Assembly: GCF_000420865.1 (NCBI RefSeq) | Contig: NZ_ATVT01000013.1 | Coordinates: forward strand, 50,334 to 114,333 | Reading direction: 5' to 3' | DNA: 64,000 bases | From: Butyrivibrio sp. XPD2006 | GTDB taxonomy: Bacteria > Bacillota > Clostridia > Lachnospirales > Lachnospiraceae | Part shown: positions 44,302 to 51,809 of the stretch, in pieces | Layout: the number at the start of each line of letters is the position of its first letter | How positions within the stretch are numbered: position 1 is the first letter of the stretch | Notes under the pieces: model-generated | The model's database searches: none | Told to the model about the DNA's origin: nothing | Seen by the model: only the letters and a program-made list of their open reading frames with translations | Position numbers and translations under genes: made by a program

Positions 44302-45042
44302 ATGAGACGCGGAATAGATACAACAGATATGATGGTATACGGGCATGAGGCCTGGATCGTAACAGATAAATCAGTATATGAGCTGGGAGAAGAAGTCTGC
44401 GGAATAATGAGGTGGGGCCACAATATGAGACCTGACGGGTTCTTCCGCCTTGATGAGATAAGGGCCTTTGCCACAGATGAAAAGGGCAACAGGATTGCTA
44501 TCACCCCTGTAAAGGGCCCGGTTGATGAGCAGGGAGATTACTATGAGCTTCGTTTTACTCCCACATCTACGGGGATTTATACTCTGATGTGCATCTACGA
44601 CAACAACTATGTAAGGAATGAGAAGGACGAGTATTTTGAAGGCGACAGGCGAACATACCCTGACATCCTTGAAGCCAAGAACTATCCACAGATTTACGAG
44701 ACCTGCATCACTGTAGGAGAGAAGAGCGGCACAATAGATTTCATCCACGAGTCCAGAGTGAGCTTCATTCCTGACCCCTGGGAGAGCGACACAGATGTGC
44801 TTCATCTCACACTGATCTTTGACAAGTTCCCTGTTAAGAGTGCTTCCTGCATCGTAGTCCACTACGATGGAAAAGAGTATTTTGAAAGATTTTTGAATAC
44901 TGATGAGAATGGAAAGATCTTCTTTAACGTTGAGAAAAAGGGAATCTACATGGCAGTAACAAGAAAAGATCTTGATGAAGGTATCGAAGGTATTTACGAG
45001 GGCAAGGGAGTTGCCTCAACCTTCACTTATGTAAAAAGGTAA
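44302..45042 (+). CDS. DUF4198 family protein, no signal peptide
   Basis: The 246-residue protein has the DUF4198 start GHEAWIVTDKSVYELGEEV, a GHN..PDGFFRLDEI block near 40, an Ig-like beta pattern throughout (YYELRFTPTSTGIYTLMC) and a C-terminal part with VHYDGKEY and GKIFFNVEKKGIYMAV. DUF4198 proteins accompany nickel and cobalt transporters (NikK is one) and are normally exported. This one shows no signal peptide or anchor, so it may bind metal in the cytoplasm, or export is missed. AGAGG precedes ATG 44302. Confidence 0.7.
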   Translation: MRRGIDTTDMMVYGHEAWIVTDKSVYELGEEVCGIMRWGHNMRPDGFFRLDEIRAFATDEKGNRIAITPVKGPVDEQGDYYELRFTPTSTGIYTLMCIYDNNYVRNEKDEYFEGDRRTYPDILEAKNYPQIYETCITVGEKSGTIDFIHESRVSFIPDPWESDTDVLHLTLIFDKFPVKSASCIVVHYDGKEYFERFLNTDENGKIFFNVEKKGIYMAVTRKDLDEGIEGIYEGKGVASTFTYVKR

Positions 45043-45048
45043 AAATCT

Positions 45049-45077
45049 AAAAGGATGCAGTCAGCCTGCATCCTTTT
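45049..45077. terminator. Bidirectional terminator, DUF4198 and aspartoacylase-family genes
   Basis: AAAAGGATGCAG and CTGCATCCTTTT form a perfect 12-bp stem around the five-base loop TCAGC. The stop codon of the minus-strand gene (45061-45063) lies in the loop. Confidence 0.9.
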
Positions 45078-46014
45078 GTATTACACCGTATGTTACCATC
45101 GGACCATCCTTGATGATGCTTAAGGATGCTGTCTGATAGGTAAGAACACCGTCGTTTTCCGCGATGGCAGTGTGGATCGTCTTTCCAAAATAGTCCCGGA
45201 TTTCTCCGAGCTTTTCTCCCTTTTTAAACTTATCGCCAACTTTTTTGTAAGGATACCAGCAGCCGGTACATGGGGCGATGTCGCTTAATTCCCGAAGCTC
45301 TGTCTTTGGGTATGTCTTATATTCTCCTTCAAGTAATCCTAAGCATCTCAGAATATTGTAAACATCCTCTTTGTCGGCCTGGACTTCTTCGGGAGGGCAA
45401 AGACTGAGCTGCCCACGCTCTATAAGCACGCTGGGGATTCCTGCCATGGAAGCCAGGTTGTAGGCACCACCGGTAGTACAGGTGGATCTTACATAGTAGG
45501 AAGTGTTGATACAGTCTATCATCTCTTTTGACACTTTATGTGCAGGAGCTTCTCCGACATAGTATGCGTAGGGGATGAGAGCCTCGTATCCGTCTCCGCT
45601 GTGGAGGTCAATGTAGGCATCCACATTCTTGATAAAAGTCTCAAACAGAAGATGAGCAAGGCGATCTGCTTCAGTACCTTCCTTGTCTCCCGGGAAAACC
45701 CTGTTCAGGTTCTTGCCATCTTCAAATACTAAAGACATGGTTCTGTTCTCGAACCCGGACCTGTTGGCCAGGGGGATTATGATCACATTGCCGGTAAGGT
45801 CAGCAGGAGCTATCTCATTGGAGAGCTCTATGGCTGCCTGTATCCCTACGTATTCAGCATTGTGTATCCCGGCGGTAATAAGGACCGTCTTACCCGGTTT
45901 TTCACCGCAGATTATGACGTGGGGGATATGTATCTCTGTCCCGACAACGTGAATGTGGTCCTTTATGGTTTTGCCCGGCTCAAGAGTATGGCCGGCGATG
46001 GTAATGTTATTCAT
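45061..46014 (-). CDS. Succinylglutamate desuccinylase/aspartoacylase family zinc hydrolase
   Basis: The 317-residue protein has the zinc ligand pair of this M14-like family in TAGIHNAEYVG near 50 (usual GxHGxE; here HNAE), NLNRVFPG near 103, DLHSGDG near 135 (third zinc ligand) and RGQLSLCPPEE near 205 in place of the usual catalytic ExG segment. The C-terminal domain (about 225-317) is beta-rich. Members remove acyl groups from amino acids or similar amides. ATG 46014 follows AGAGG by six bases; a start at 46047 is less supported. It faces the DUF4198 gene and is on the same strand as the TetR gene. Confidence 0.8.
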   Translation of the reverse strand: MNNITIAGHTLEPGKTIKDHIHVVGTEIHIPHVIICGEKPGKTVLITAGIHNAEYVGIQAAIELSNEIAPADLTGNVIIIPLANRSGFENRTMSLVFEDGKNLNRVFPGDKEGTEADRLAHLLFETFIKNVDAYIDLHSGDGYEALIPYAYYVGEAPAHKVSKEMIDCINTSYYVRSTCTTGGAYNLASMAGIPSVLIERGQLSLCPPEEVQADKEDVYNILRCLGLLEGEYKTYPKTELRELSDIAPCTGCWYPYKKVGDKFKKGEKLGEIRDYFGKTIHTAIAENDGVLTYQTASLSIIKDGPMVTYGVIQKDAG

Positions 46015-46100
46015 GCTGATACCTCTTTTCATTGGCAAGGTTAGCATGACAAAGACCTCTTCACAAGCCCCTAGGGGGGATATTTGAGTGCGGAAACTAT

Positions 46101-46685
46101 TTATGGCAGCCTGTTCATGTTGTTCTCAAAGAAATCCACACAGATATCAGCCATTTGTTTTTCATCCTCCTTCATCCCATCCCTGAACCAGCTGATTAGT
46201 ATTTGGAAAAATGCAGCTTCGGAGGCGATTCTGATATAATTGATCTCCGTATCCGCTGTAGGATAAAGAAGCTTTGAAATTGATTTGCCGGAAAAAAGCT
46301 CACTCTGCAGGATTCCGGCCTGGTCAAACAGGGCGAGTATATCCTTATCCTCGCGGACAGTACGGAATACATCTTCAAACCACTGGTGTGGGTTCGCATG
46401 CAATTCCGGTTTTGAACTAATGTCTGCTATGCGCCTTATCATTTTATCGCCAAGCTCATGTAAAATATCTTGTTTATCAGTATAGTTGCGATAGAATGCC
46501 GTTCTGGATACTCCGGCACGGCGCACGATATCACTGACTGTAATCTTTTCGTACGGATGCTCACTCATGAGATGCATAAGTGAAAGCTGCAGACACTCTC
46601 TTGTCAGCTGATTGGACTCTTTGTTATTCATTCTCAGAACTTCTTTTTTCTGCATTTCTGTTAATAAATCTTTTGAATTTTTCAC
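46101..46685 (-). CDS. TetR family transcriptional regulator
   Basis: The 194-residue regulator has an N-terminal HTH (about 28-75; KITVSDIVRRAGVSRTAFYR, NYTDKQDILHELGDK) and a helical ligand-binding part (about 85-190). The start is taken as GTG 46685, which has GGGGG close upstream; ATG 46631 is an alternative and would give 176 residues. It diverges from the radical SAM gene. TGTAAC/GTTACA palindromes in the shared gap are likely operators for itself and that gene. The effector is unknown. Confidence 0.85.
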   Translation of the reverse strand: MKNSKDLLTEMQKKEVLRMNNKESNQLTRECLQLSLMHLMSEHPYEKITVSDIVRRAGVSRTAFYRNYTDKQDILHELGDKMIRRIADISSKPELHANPHQWFEDVFRTVREDKDILALFDQAGILQSELFSGKSISKLLYPTADTEINYIRIASEAAFFQILISWFRDGMKEDEKQMADICVDFFENNMNRLP

Positions 46686-46699
46686 TTTCCCCCTTTGAC

Positions 46700-46724
46700 G
46701 TTACAAAAAAAACAAGTATGTAAC
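46700..46724. promoter_or_regulatory. Candidate TetR operator, TetR side
   Basis: GTTACA (46700-46705) and TGTAAC (46719-46724) are inverted half-sites with a 13-base AT-rich spacer, next to the TetR start. Confidence 0.5.
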
Positions 46725-46791
46725 ATCATTTCACGTAAACGTATTATTGTAATGTCCGATGCTATGGGCATTGTAGCTTTTATACTGTGGT

Positions 46792-46805
46792 GTTACACTT
46801 GTAAC
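46792..46805. promoter_or_regulatory. Candidate TetR operator, radical SAM side
   Basis: GTTACA-CT-TGTAAC is a compact inverted repeat with the same half-sites. It lies six bases after TATACT (46781-46786), over the expected transcription start of the radical SAM gene, so binding would block it. Confidence 0.6.
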
Positions 46806-46846
46806 AACAGAACAATTATAACATCACATGAGGAGGTATAACAAGT

Positions 46847-48334
46847 ATGGAATTGGCAAAAAACATTTCTCACAAAGTACAAAGGCAGGCGTTCAGTATG
46901 CTTATAGACAAGTTTCTTGCAAACCTCGATAAATCAGAGAACAGAACAGCAACTTATCTAAAACTGGTAGATCAGGCAGAAAAATTCTGGGGAAAAGATG
47001 GAGCCAGGAAAGAAAGCCTTGATAAGGTAAGGAATGCATTTAAGAATCCTGATAACAGATGGGTGAAATTCCTGAACCAAGTAATAGATGAGACAGATCC
47101 TCATGTTGCAAAGATGATGATGCTCAATCTCGGCTATGAGGCATTTTTCAGAGGTACAAAAATGATCAGAGCGAATAGGGAAAAGTACGGATGTAATATC
47201 CCCTGGCTTATTCTCTTTGACCCTACAAGTGCTTGTAACATGCACTGTGCCGGATGTTGGTCAGGTACTTATGGCCCTAAGCACAATCTGTCTTTTGAAG
47301 ATATGGACAAGATCGTTACTCAGGGAAAAGAGTTGGGAATATATCTTTACATGATGACAGGAGGAGAGCCTCTTGTAAGGAAGAAAGATATATTGAAACT
47401 GGCTGAAAAGCACAATGATGTTGAGTTTTCTATCTATACCAACTCAACACTTGTTGACGAGGATTTCTGTAAAGAAGTTGTAAGACTTGGAAATCTCACA
47501 TTCCAGCTTTCTATTGAGGGAACTCCTGAGACTAATGACGCAAGGCGTGGTCTGGGACATTATGATGCTGTAATGAATGCCATGGATCTGTTCAAGAAGT
47601 ATGGAATTGTCTATGGAACTTCTATCTGCTACACAAGACAGAATATTGAAGCAGTCACAGATCCTGAGTTTATAAAGTTTATATCCGAAAAAGGTGCAAG
47701 ATTCGGATTCTTCTTCCACTATATGCCGGTTGGAAATAACGCTGTTCCTGAGCTTATGCCTACTGTAGAACAGAGAAGGAAAATGGTGGATCAGATACGA
47801 TTCCTTAGAAGCGATAAGTGTGACATTGGCTTCTTCCCTATGGACTTCCAGAACGATGGGGAAGCTGTTGGCGGCTGCATAGCCGGAGGAAGAAACTACT
47901 TCCATATCAATTCAAATGGAGATGCTGAGCCTTGCGTATTTATCCACTTCTCCAATGCAAATATACATACTCATTCAATACTTGGGATACTTCAAAGCCC
48001 TCTTTTCATGGAGTATCACAAAGGTCAGCCGTTTAATAAGAACCATTTAAGACCTTGCCCTATGCTTGAAAACCCTAAGCTTTTAAGGGAGATGGTTGAA
48101 AGATCCGGTGCCCATGGCACAAACGAAGAATCAGAGGAAACCGTTGAACATCTTTGTGCTAAATGCGATAATTACGCTAAAGAGTGGGGGGCTGTTGCAG
48201 ATGATATCTGGGCTGGTCAGAAACACTATAAGAAGGCGTATGAGAATTATGCTAAAAAGGACGAAAAGCCTCTAAATATCGTTGCGTTTAGGCACAGACC
48301 CAGACATCAATGGTCTATACATAAAAGAGCGTAA
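46847..48334 (+). CDS. Radical SAM protein with C-terminal cysteine cluster
   Basis: The 495-residue protein has a helical N-terminal part (about 1-118), the radical SAM core with CNMHCAGC (Cys130, Cys134, Cys137 for the 4Fe-4S cluster), MMTGGEP near 167, and a C-terminal region with Cys in GGCIAGG, EPCVF, RPCPM and HLCAKCDNY, resembling SPASM-type extra clusters. Substrate unknown. AGGAGG precedes ATG 46847. Control by the divergent TetR regulator is likely. No obvious precursor peptide gene is next to it. Confidence 0.82.
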   Translation: MELAKNISHKVQRQAFSMLIDKFLANLDKSENRTATYLKLVDQAEKFWGKDGARKESLDKVRNAFKNPDNRWVKFLNQVIDETDPHVAKMMMLNLGYEAFFRGTKMIRANREKYGCNIPWLILFDPTSACNMHCAGCWSGTYGPKHNLSFEDMDKIVTQGKELGIYLYMMTGGEPLVRKKDILKLAEKHNDVEFSIYTNSTLVDEDFCKEVVRLGNLTFQLSIEGTPETNDARRGLGHYDAVMNAMDLFKKYGIVYGTSICYTRQNIEAVTDPEFIKFISEKGARFGFFFHYMPVGNNAVPELMPTVEQRRKMVDQIRFLRSDKCDIGFFPMDFQNDGEAVGGCIAGGRNYFHINSNGDAEPCVFIHFSNANIHTHSILGILQSPLFMEYHKGQPFNKNHLRPCPMLENPKLLREMVERSGAHGTNEESEETVEHLCAKCDNYAKEWGAVADDIWAGQKHYKKAYENYAKKDEKPLNIVAFRHRPRHQWSIHKRA

Positions 48335-48423
48335 AAATATCATGTATTTGGTAAATAATAAAACCTTACACAAAAAGAGTAGCAAAACTTTATATGGAAT
48401 AATGCGATACAGTATCGCAGGCA

Positions 48424-49011
48424 TGAGCGGAACGGCTGTTGAATGGCGTGGGATTCCCGGACATAAAGCTGATAGAACCTTTATCAGAGGCGTTGGGGGT
48501 CAGTATTCTGGAAATAATGCAATCGGAGAAAGCCGTAACACCTGATGTTTCTAAAGAAAATGCATCAGATGCAATTGCAAATGTGATTGATGTTGTAGAA
48601 TATCAGCGGAAAATAGAGAGAAACAGAGGGCTTGCAATGATGCTCTCATTGAATATGGCTCTATCGATATTTGTCGGAGTGACAACATATAAGATAACTG
48701 AAAGAAAGTGGTTAGCTCTCCTCATTGTATGTGCTGTAATATGTCTGTGTTATGCGTCTATGCTGTTCACATGGAAAGTTGCTAACGCGACCGGAGATTT
48801 TAGCGCATTTGCAGGTGTTAAAGATGGGGACCATTCACAAATAACACAAGCTAAGTTGCGTAAAATAGTGTGTTTTTCGGGAATCTTGGGAATGATTGTT
48901 CAAGGCCTTTTGGTTGTCTATGAACTGGCTCGGTTACCTCAAAACGGAATAGTTTTATTTGGGGGCATTGTTGCATATGTTGTAGCCTTACTTATCTGTT
49001 GCTGTAAATAA
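48424..49011 (+). pseudogene. XRE-family regulator with membrane tail, 5' part degenerate
   Basis: From about 48448 an open frame encodes VGFPDIKLIEPLSEALGVSI, the second half of an XRE HTH, a linker, and four hydrophobic segments in the last 130 residues, a known XRE plus membrane-tail form. Just upstream GMSGTAVEW (the recognition helix region) is readable only in another frame, so a frameshift or small deletion breaks the gene. The longest intact frame from TTG 48439 has 190 residues and an incomplete HTH. A separate XRE 5' remnant lies at 37803-37940. Confidence 0.6.
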
Positions 49012-49195
49012 AAAGGGAGGAGCAGCTATACGCTACTCTTGGCTATGTTATTATGCATCTGACTCTAAATGGTAATGGCACATGGAATCAGGAGAAGGCC
49101 GAGTTTGTGCTGGATAGGTAAAAACTACTGGAATATACTTTATATTTCACGATAGATTAGGAACACAAATCTAGATTTGGAGTAATTTGAAAAAG

Positions 49196-49250
49196 TTTAC
49201 CCTGACTTTACCCCAACATTACCTCGACTTTACCCCAAGTTTACCCCTCT
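49196..49250 (+). repeat. Five 11-bp iteron-like direct repeats
   Basis: Units at 49196, 49207, 49218, 49229 and 49240: TTTACCCTGAC, TTTACCCCAAC, ATTACCTCGAC, TTTACCCCAAG, TTTACCCCTCT. The period of 11 bases, about one helical turn, puts all copies on one face of the DNA. Confidence 0.85.
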
Positions 49251-49341
49251 CGTCACTTTTCAATCGATTTTAGGCATGATATTATTATAATGCGCCAAGT
49301 GATACGGATTGCAGAAATGAAGTCCGAACCATGAGGCGTTT

Positions 49342-49365
49342 TTCTTTTGCAAAAGAATATTTTTT
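49342..49365 (+). terminator. Palindrome with T run upstream of DUF5688
   Basis: TTCTTTTGCAAAAGAA is a perfect 16-bp palindrome followed by TATTTTTTT. It could terminate transcripts coming from the cargo region. Confidence 0.5.
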
Positions 49366-49451
49366 TGTTCTGGCACTGTGTTGTGATGAATACGTCATGA
49401 CCGGTGCTTTTTTCGTGCCAATAATTATTTGAAAAGAGAGAGGAAAACAAC

Positions 49452-50534
49452 ATGGATTTTGAAACATTTAAAGAGAATCTGGTAAGGGACGTTAAGGAAG
49501 CGCTTGATGCAAGAAACGGTGGAGACACACTGGTAGAGACCAGAACTGTAGATAAGATGAACGAGACCTACGAGGCAATCACTGTAAAGCCGGAGGACAG
49601 CATCATCGGAGTAAATCTTAACGCAACAGCTCTTTACAAGGAGTATGAGGACGGAAGATCTTACGATTCTATTGTAGAGGGAGCTGCTGATATGGCGGAC
49701 AACGCTCTTAAGTCCAGACCTGAGTTTGATGTGGATGCATTCAGTGATTACAGCAAGATGAAGGATTCACTTGCCATGGAGGTTGTTTCCAAAGACAGAA
49801 ATGCGGACCTGCTTGAGACTGTTCCTCATAAGGATATTGAGGACATGTCAGTGGTTTATCGCTTCGTGATCGGAGATACAGCCCAGGGTACAGGAACAAT
49901 CCTTGTGACAAATCAGATGATTGATAATTACGGAATCACTGCAGACCAGCTCCATGAGGATGCTGTGAAGAATGCTCCTGAGATCAGACCTCTTGTTATC
50001 GAGGGCATGGCAGAAGTACTTGCCAAGCAGATGGGAGTTGAGGACCTTGAGATGCTTGGTCTTAACATTCCACCTGAGCAGGAGCAGATGTTTGTTGCAT
50101 CTGTAGAAGGAAACGTTCACGGAGCCGGAGTTCTGGCTTATGAGGATTTCATGGACAAGGCTTCTGAAAGAGTTGGAGGTCAGAGCTTCTTCATCTTACC
50201 CAGCTCTATACATGAGCTTTTGATCATCCCTGACAATGGCAACTTTGACCTCAAGAGCCTTGAGAACATGGTAAAAGAGGTAAATGCCACAACTGTGGAT
50301 CCTGCAGACCAGCTCACAGACAACGTATATCACTACGATGCTCAGGACAAGGTATTTGAGCTTGGTGAGAAGTTTGTAGAGCGTCAGGCTGAAAAGGAGA
50401 CAAAGATTCACGAAGCTTCTGAGAAGAAGTCACTTCTTGGAGACCTTAAGGCAGCCAAGGATGAGGCGGCAAAGACACCTCACAAGGATGCTGCTGAGAT
50501 CGGCACTAAGACAAAGGGTGAAGCAACACTCTGA
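49452..50534 (+). CDS. DUF5688 family ICE protein
   Basis: The 360-residue protein has the DUF5688 pattern: MDFETFKENLVRDVKEAL at the start, an alpha/beta body (about 60-310) and a lysine/alanine-rich C-terminus. No enzyme motif is visible. The C-terminus contains EKKSLLGDLKAAKDE starting at residue 324, matching a motif near the ends of three other proteins of this element. DUF5688 genes are frequent in Lachnospiraceae conjugative elements, role unknown. GAGAGAGG precedes ATG 49452; a terminator follows the gene. Confidence 0.7.
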   Translation: MDFETFKENLVRDVKEALDARNGGDTLVETRTVDKMNETYEAITVKPEDSIIGVNLNATALYKEYEDGRSYDSIVEGAADMADNALKSRPEFDVDAFSDYSKMKDSLAMEVVSKDRNADLLETVPHKDIEDMSVVYRFVIGDTAQGTGTILVTNQMIDNYGITADQLHEDAVKNAPEIRPLVIEGMAEVLAKQMGVEDLEMLGLNIPPEQEQMFVASVEGNVHGAGVLAYEDFMDKASERVGGQSFFILPSSIHELLIIPDNGNFDLKSLENMVKEVNATTVDPADQLTDNVYHYDAQDKVFELGEKFVERQAEKETKIHEASEKKSLLGDLKAAKDEAAKTPHKDAAEIGTKTKGEATL

Positions 50535-50566
50535 TAAAACCCTTCACTAATATGGGAATAAGATAA

Positions 50567-50609
50567 CGGCGCCGGGCTGATGTGCACACTAAGCCTGGCG
50601 CTGTTTTTA
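50567..50609 (+). terminator. Terminator after DUF5688
   Basis: ACGGCGCCGGGCT pairs with AGCCTGGCGCTGT, followed by TTTTTA. Confidence 0.8.
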
Positions 50610-50641
50610 AAGACATTTTCTAAGAACGGGGAGAGAAGAGG

Positions 50642-50869
50642 ATGAGTAAAGGCAGAGAACGTCAGAGAGCCAACAAAAGGAAGGCTCAGGAGCGAAAAGC
50701 GCTGAACTGTTCAAGGTTTAGCTGCAGGGATTTGAATCCAATTCCGCAGGGAGGGATCAAGCCGCAGAATTGTAAAACGCCTTGTTCCTATGGAACAGGA
50801 AAACCATTCTGCTATCCATGCATGGCTAAGATCATGGACGAACACAGAAACTCAAGAAAGGCGGCTTAA
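50642..50869 (+). CDS. Small basic Cys-rich ICE protein
   Basis: The 75-residue protein has a strongly basic N-terminus (GRERQRANKRKAQERK) and six cysteines in LNCSRFSCRD, QNCKTPCSYG and FCYPCMAK, spaced like zinc ligands. It could bind nucleic acid through the basic arm and a zinc fold. No family is recognised. GGGGAGAGAAGAGG is directly upstream of ATG 50642. Two bases separate it from the next gene. Confidence 0.6.
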   Translation: MSKGRERQRANKRKAQERKALNCSRFSCRDLNPIPQGGIKPQNCKTPCSYGTGKPFCYPCMAKIMDEHRNSRKAA

Positions 50870-50871
50870 AG

Positions 50872-51318
50872 ATGGAAGAGCTAAAAATACAGATAGAGCT
50901 GGATCCGGTCAATGACAAGATAATCCAGTTTCCGGGGAACGCAAGAAAAATAAAGAGCGATATCAGTAATCCAATGGCTCTTGTGGTAGGAACGGACAGT
51001 AATTTTCGTACAGTGAGTACCAGAGAGTTGGACAGGATGCTGGAGGCTCTGGGTGATGATGGATTGGCATATTCGCTTTGTGATGATTATGCAATGGTAT
51101 TTTCAAGCAAAGCCATAGTATATACGGAGTTTGGAAACTACCTTGTGGGAAGTGCCGTGTTTATGAAGACGGGCAGAGATTCCAGGATAAAGGAACTTTC
51201 AGATTTGGACATAAAGGCGATAAGAACTCTGTTTGAGAGGAGTCTTGTAAAGCTGAGCTGCGCATCAGTCAGCTTTAAAGCATTTCCGCTTGAACATGAC
51301 TATGGCGAAGCTGCATGA
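50872..51318 (+). CDS. Conserved ICE protein of unknown function
   Basis: The 148-residue protein begins with ELKIQIELDPVNDKIIQFPG and has a mixed fold with a DDDGLAYSLCDD-like acidic part near 60 and alternating hydrophobic strands (YAMVFSSKAIVYTEFGNYLV). No signal peptide, membrane segment or catalytic motif is apparent. It lies between the Cys-rich protein and PcfB with short gaps, so it belongs to the transfer operon. AAAG and the preceding gene's end give only a weak ribosome site, hinting at coupled translation. Confidence 0.55.
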   Translation: MEELKIQIELDPVNDKIIQFPGNARKIKSDISNPMALVVGTDSNFRTVSTRELDRMLEALGDDGLAYSLCDDYAMVFSSKAIVYTEFGNYLVGSAVFMKTGRDSRIKELSDLDIKAIRTLFERSLVKLSCASVSFKAFPLEHDYGEAA

Positions 51319-51329
51319 GGTAACTGCCT

Positions 51330-51809
51330 ATGAATAATGGTGAGACTTCAAAGGAAGCCATAAGGTTTGTGATAAATGTTGCCAGAGTTTCCGGGAGTGG
51401 CCTCATAAAGGGAATAAAGATCTATATGAGGAACCATGAAAAGAGACATAATGCTCCGAAAGAAGGTAAGCAGACGGTAAAGGAACTTATTAAACAGGGG
51501 CAGGGTGCTTCAAGCATGGAAGTAAGCGGTGAGAGCATCGGTACTTTCAAGAAGATTGCTAATAAATACGGAGTGGATTTTGCGATTGTAAAAGACAAAA
51601 CAGCGGATCCGCCTCGTTATATGTGTTTTTTCAAGGCTAAGGACATGGATGCCATTACAGCTGTGGTAAAAGAGTATTCTGCAGAGATTGTGAAAAGAGG
51701 ACAGAAGAAAGAAAAACCCAGTCTTGTGCAGCAGCTCCGTAAGCTTAAGGAAGAAATCTCAAAGAAGCCCCGCAAGGAAAAGACGAGATATAAGGAGAAA
51801 GTCAGATGA
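51330..51809 (+). CDS. PcfB/DUF3801 family conjugation protein
   Basis: The 159-residue protein matches PcfB (DUF3801): KEAIRFVINVARVSGSGLIK, a lysine-rich loop, GKQTVKELIKQG, FKKIANKYGVDFAIVKDK, PRYMCFFKAKDMDAITAV. In enterococcal pCF10, PcfB binds the coupling protein PcfC. Here the VirD4-like gene directly follows, overlapping by 4 bp, which fits that partnership. The C-terminus has EKPSLVQQLRKLKEE at residue 128, a motif also near the ends of three other element proteins. Confidence 0.8.
   Translation: MNNGETSKEAIRFVINVARVSGSGLIKGIKIYMRNHEKRHNAPKEGKQTVKELIKQGQGASSMEVSGESIGTFKKIANKYGVDFAIVKDKTADPPRYMCFFKAKDMDAITAVVKEYSAEIVKRGQKKEKPSLVQQLRKLKEEISKKPRKEKTRYKEKVR

Larger units (their letters stand above)
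49012..49451. other. Intergenic control region before the transfer module
   Basis: No gene is visible in 440 bp. It holds five 11-bp direct repeats (49196-49250), a palindrome with T run (49342-49365), and AT-rich DNA. GAGAGAGG before 49452 is the ribosome binding site of the DUF5688 gene. It is the likely site of promoter and control for the transfer operon. Confidence 0.6.

Noticed and set aside
48282..48545. 87-codon frame between the radical SAM gene and the XRE remnant
   Set aside because: It begins inside the radical SAM gene and reads through the degenerate XRE region; no ribosome site fits.
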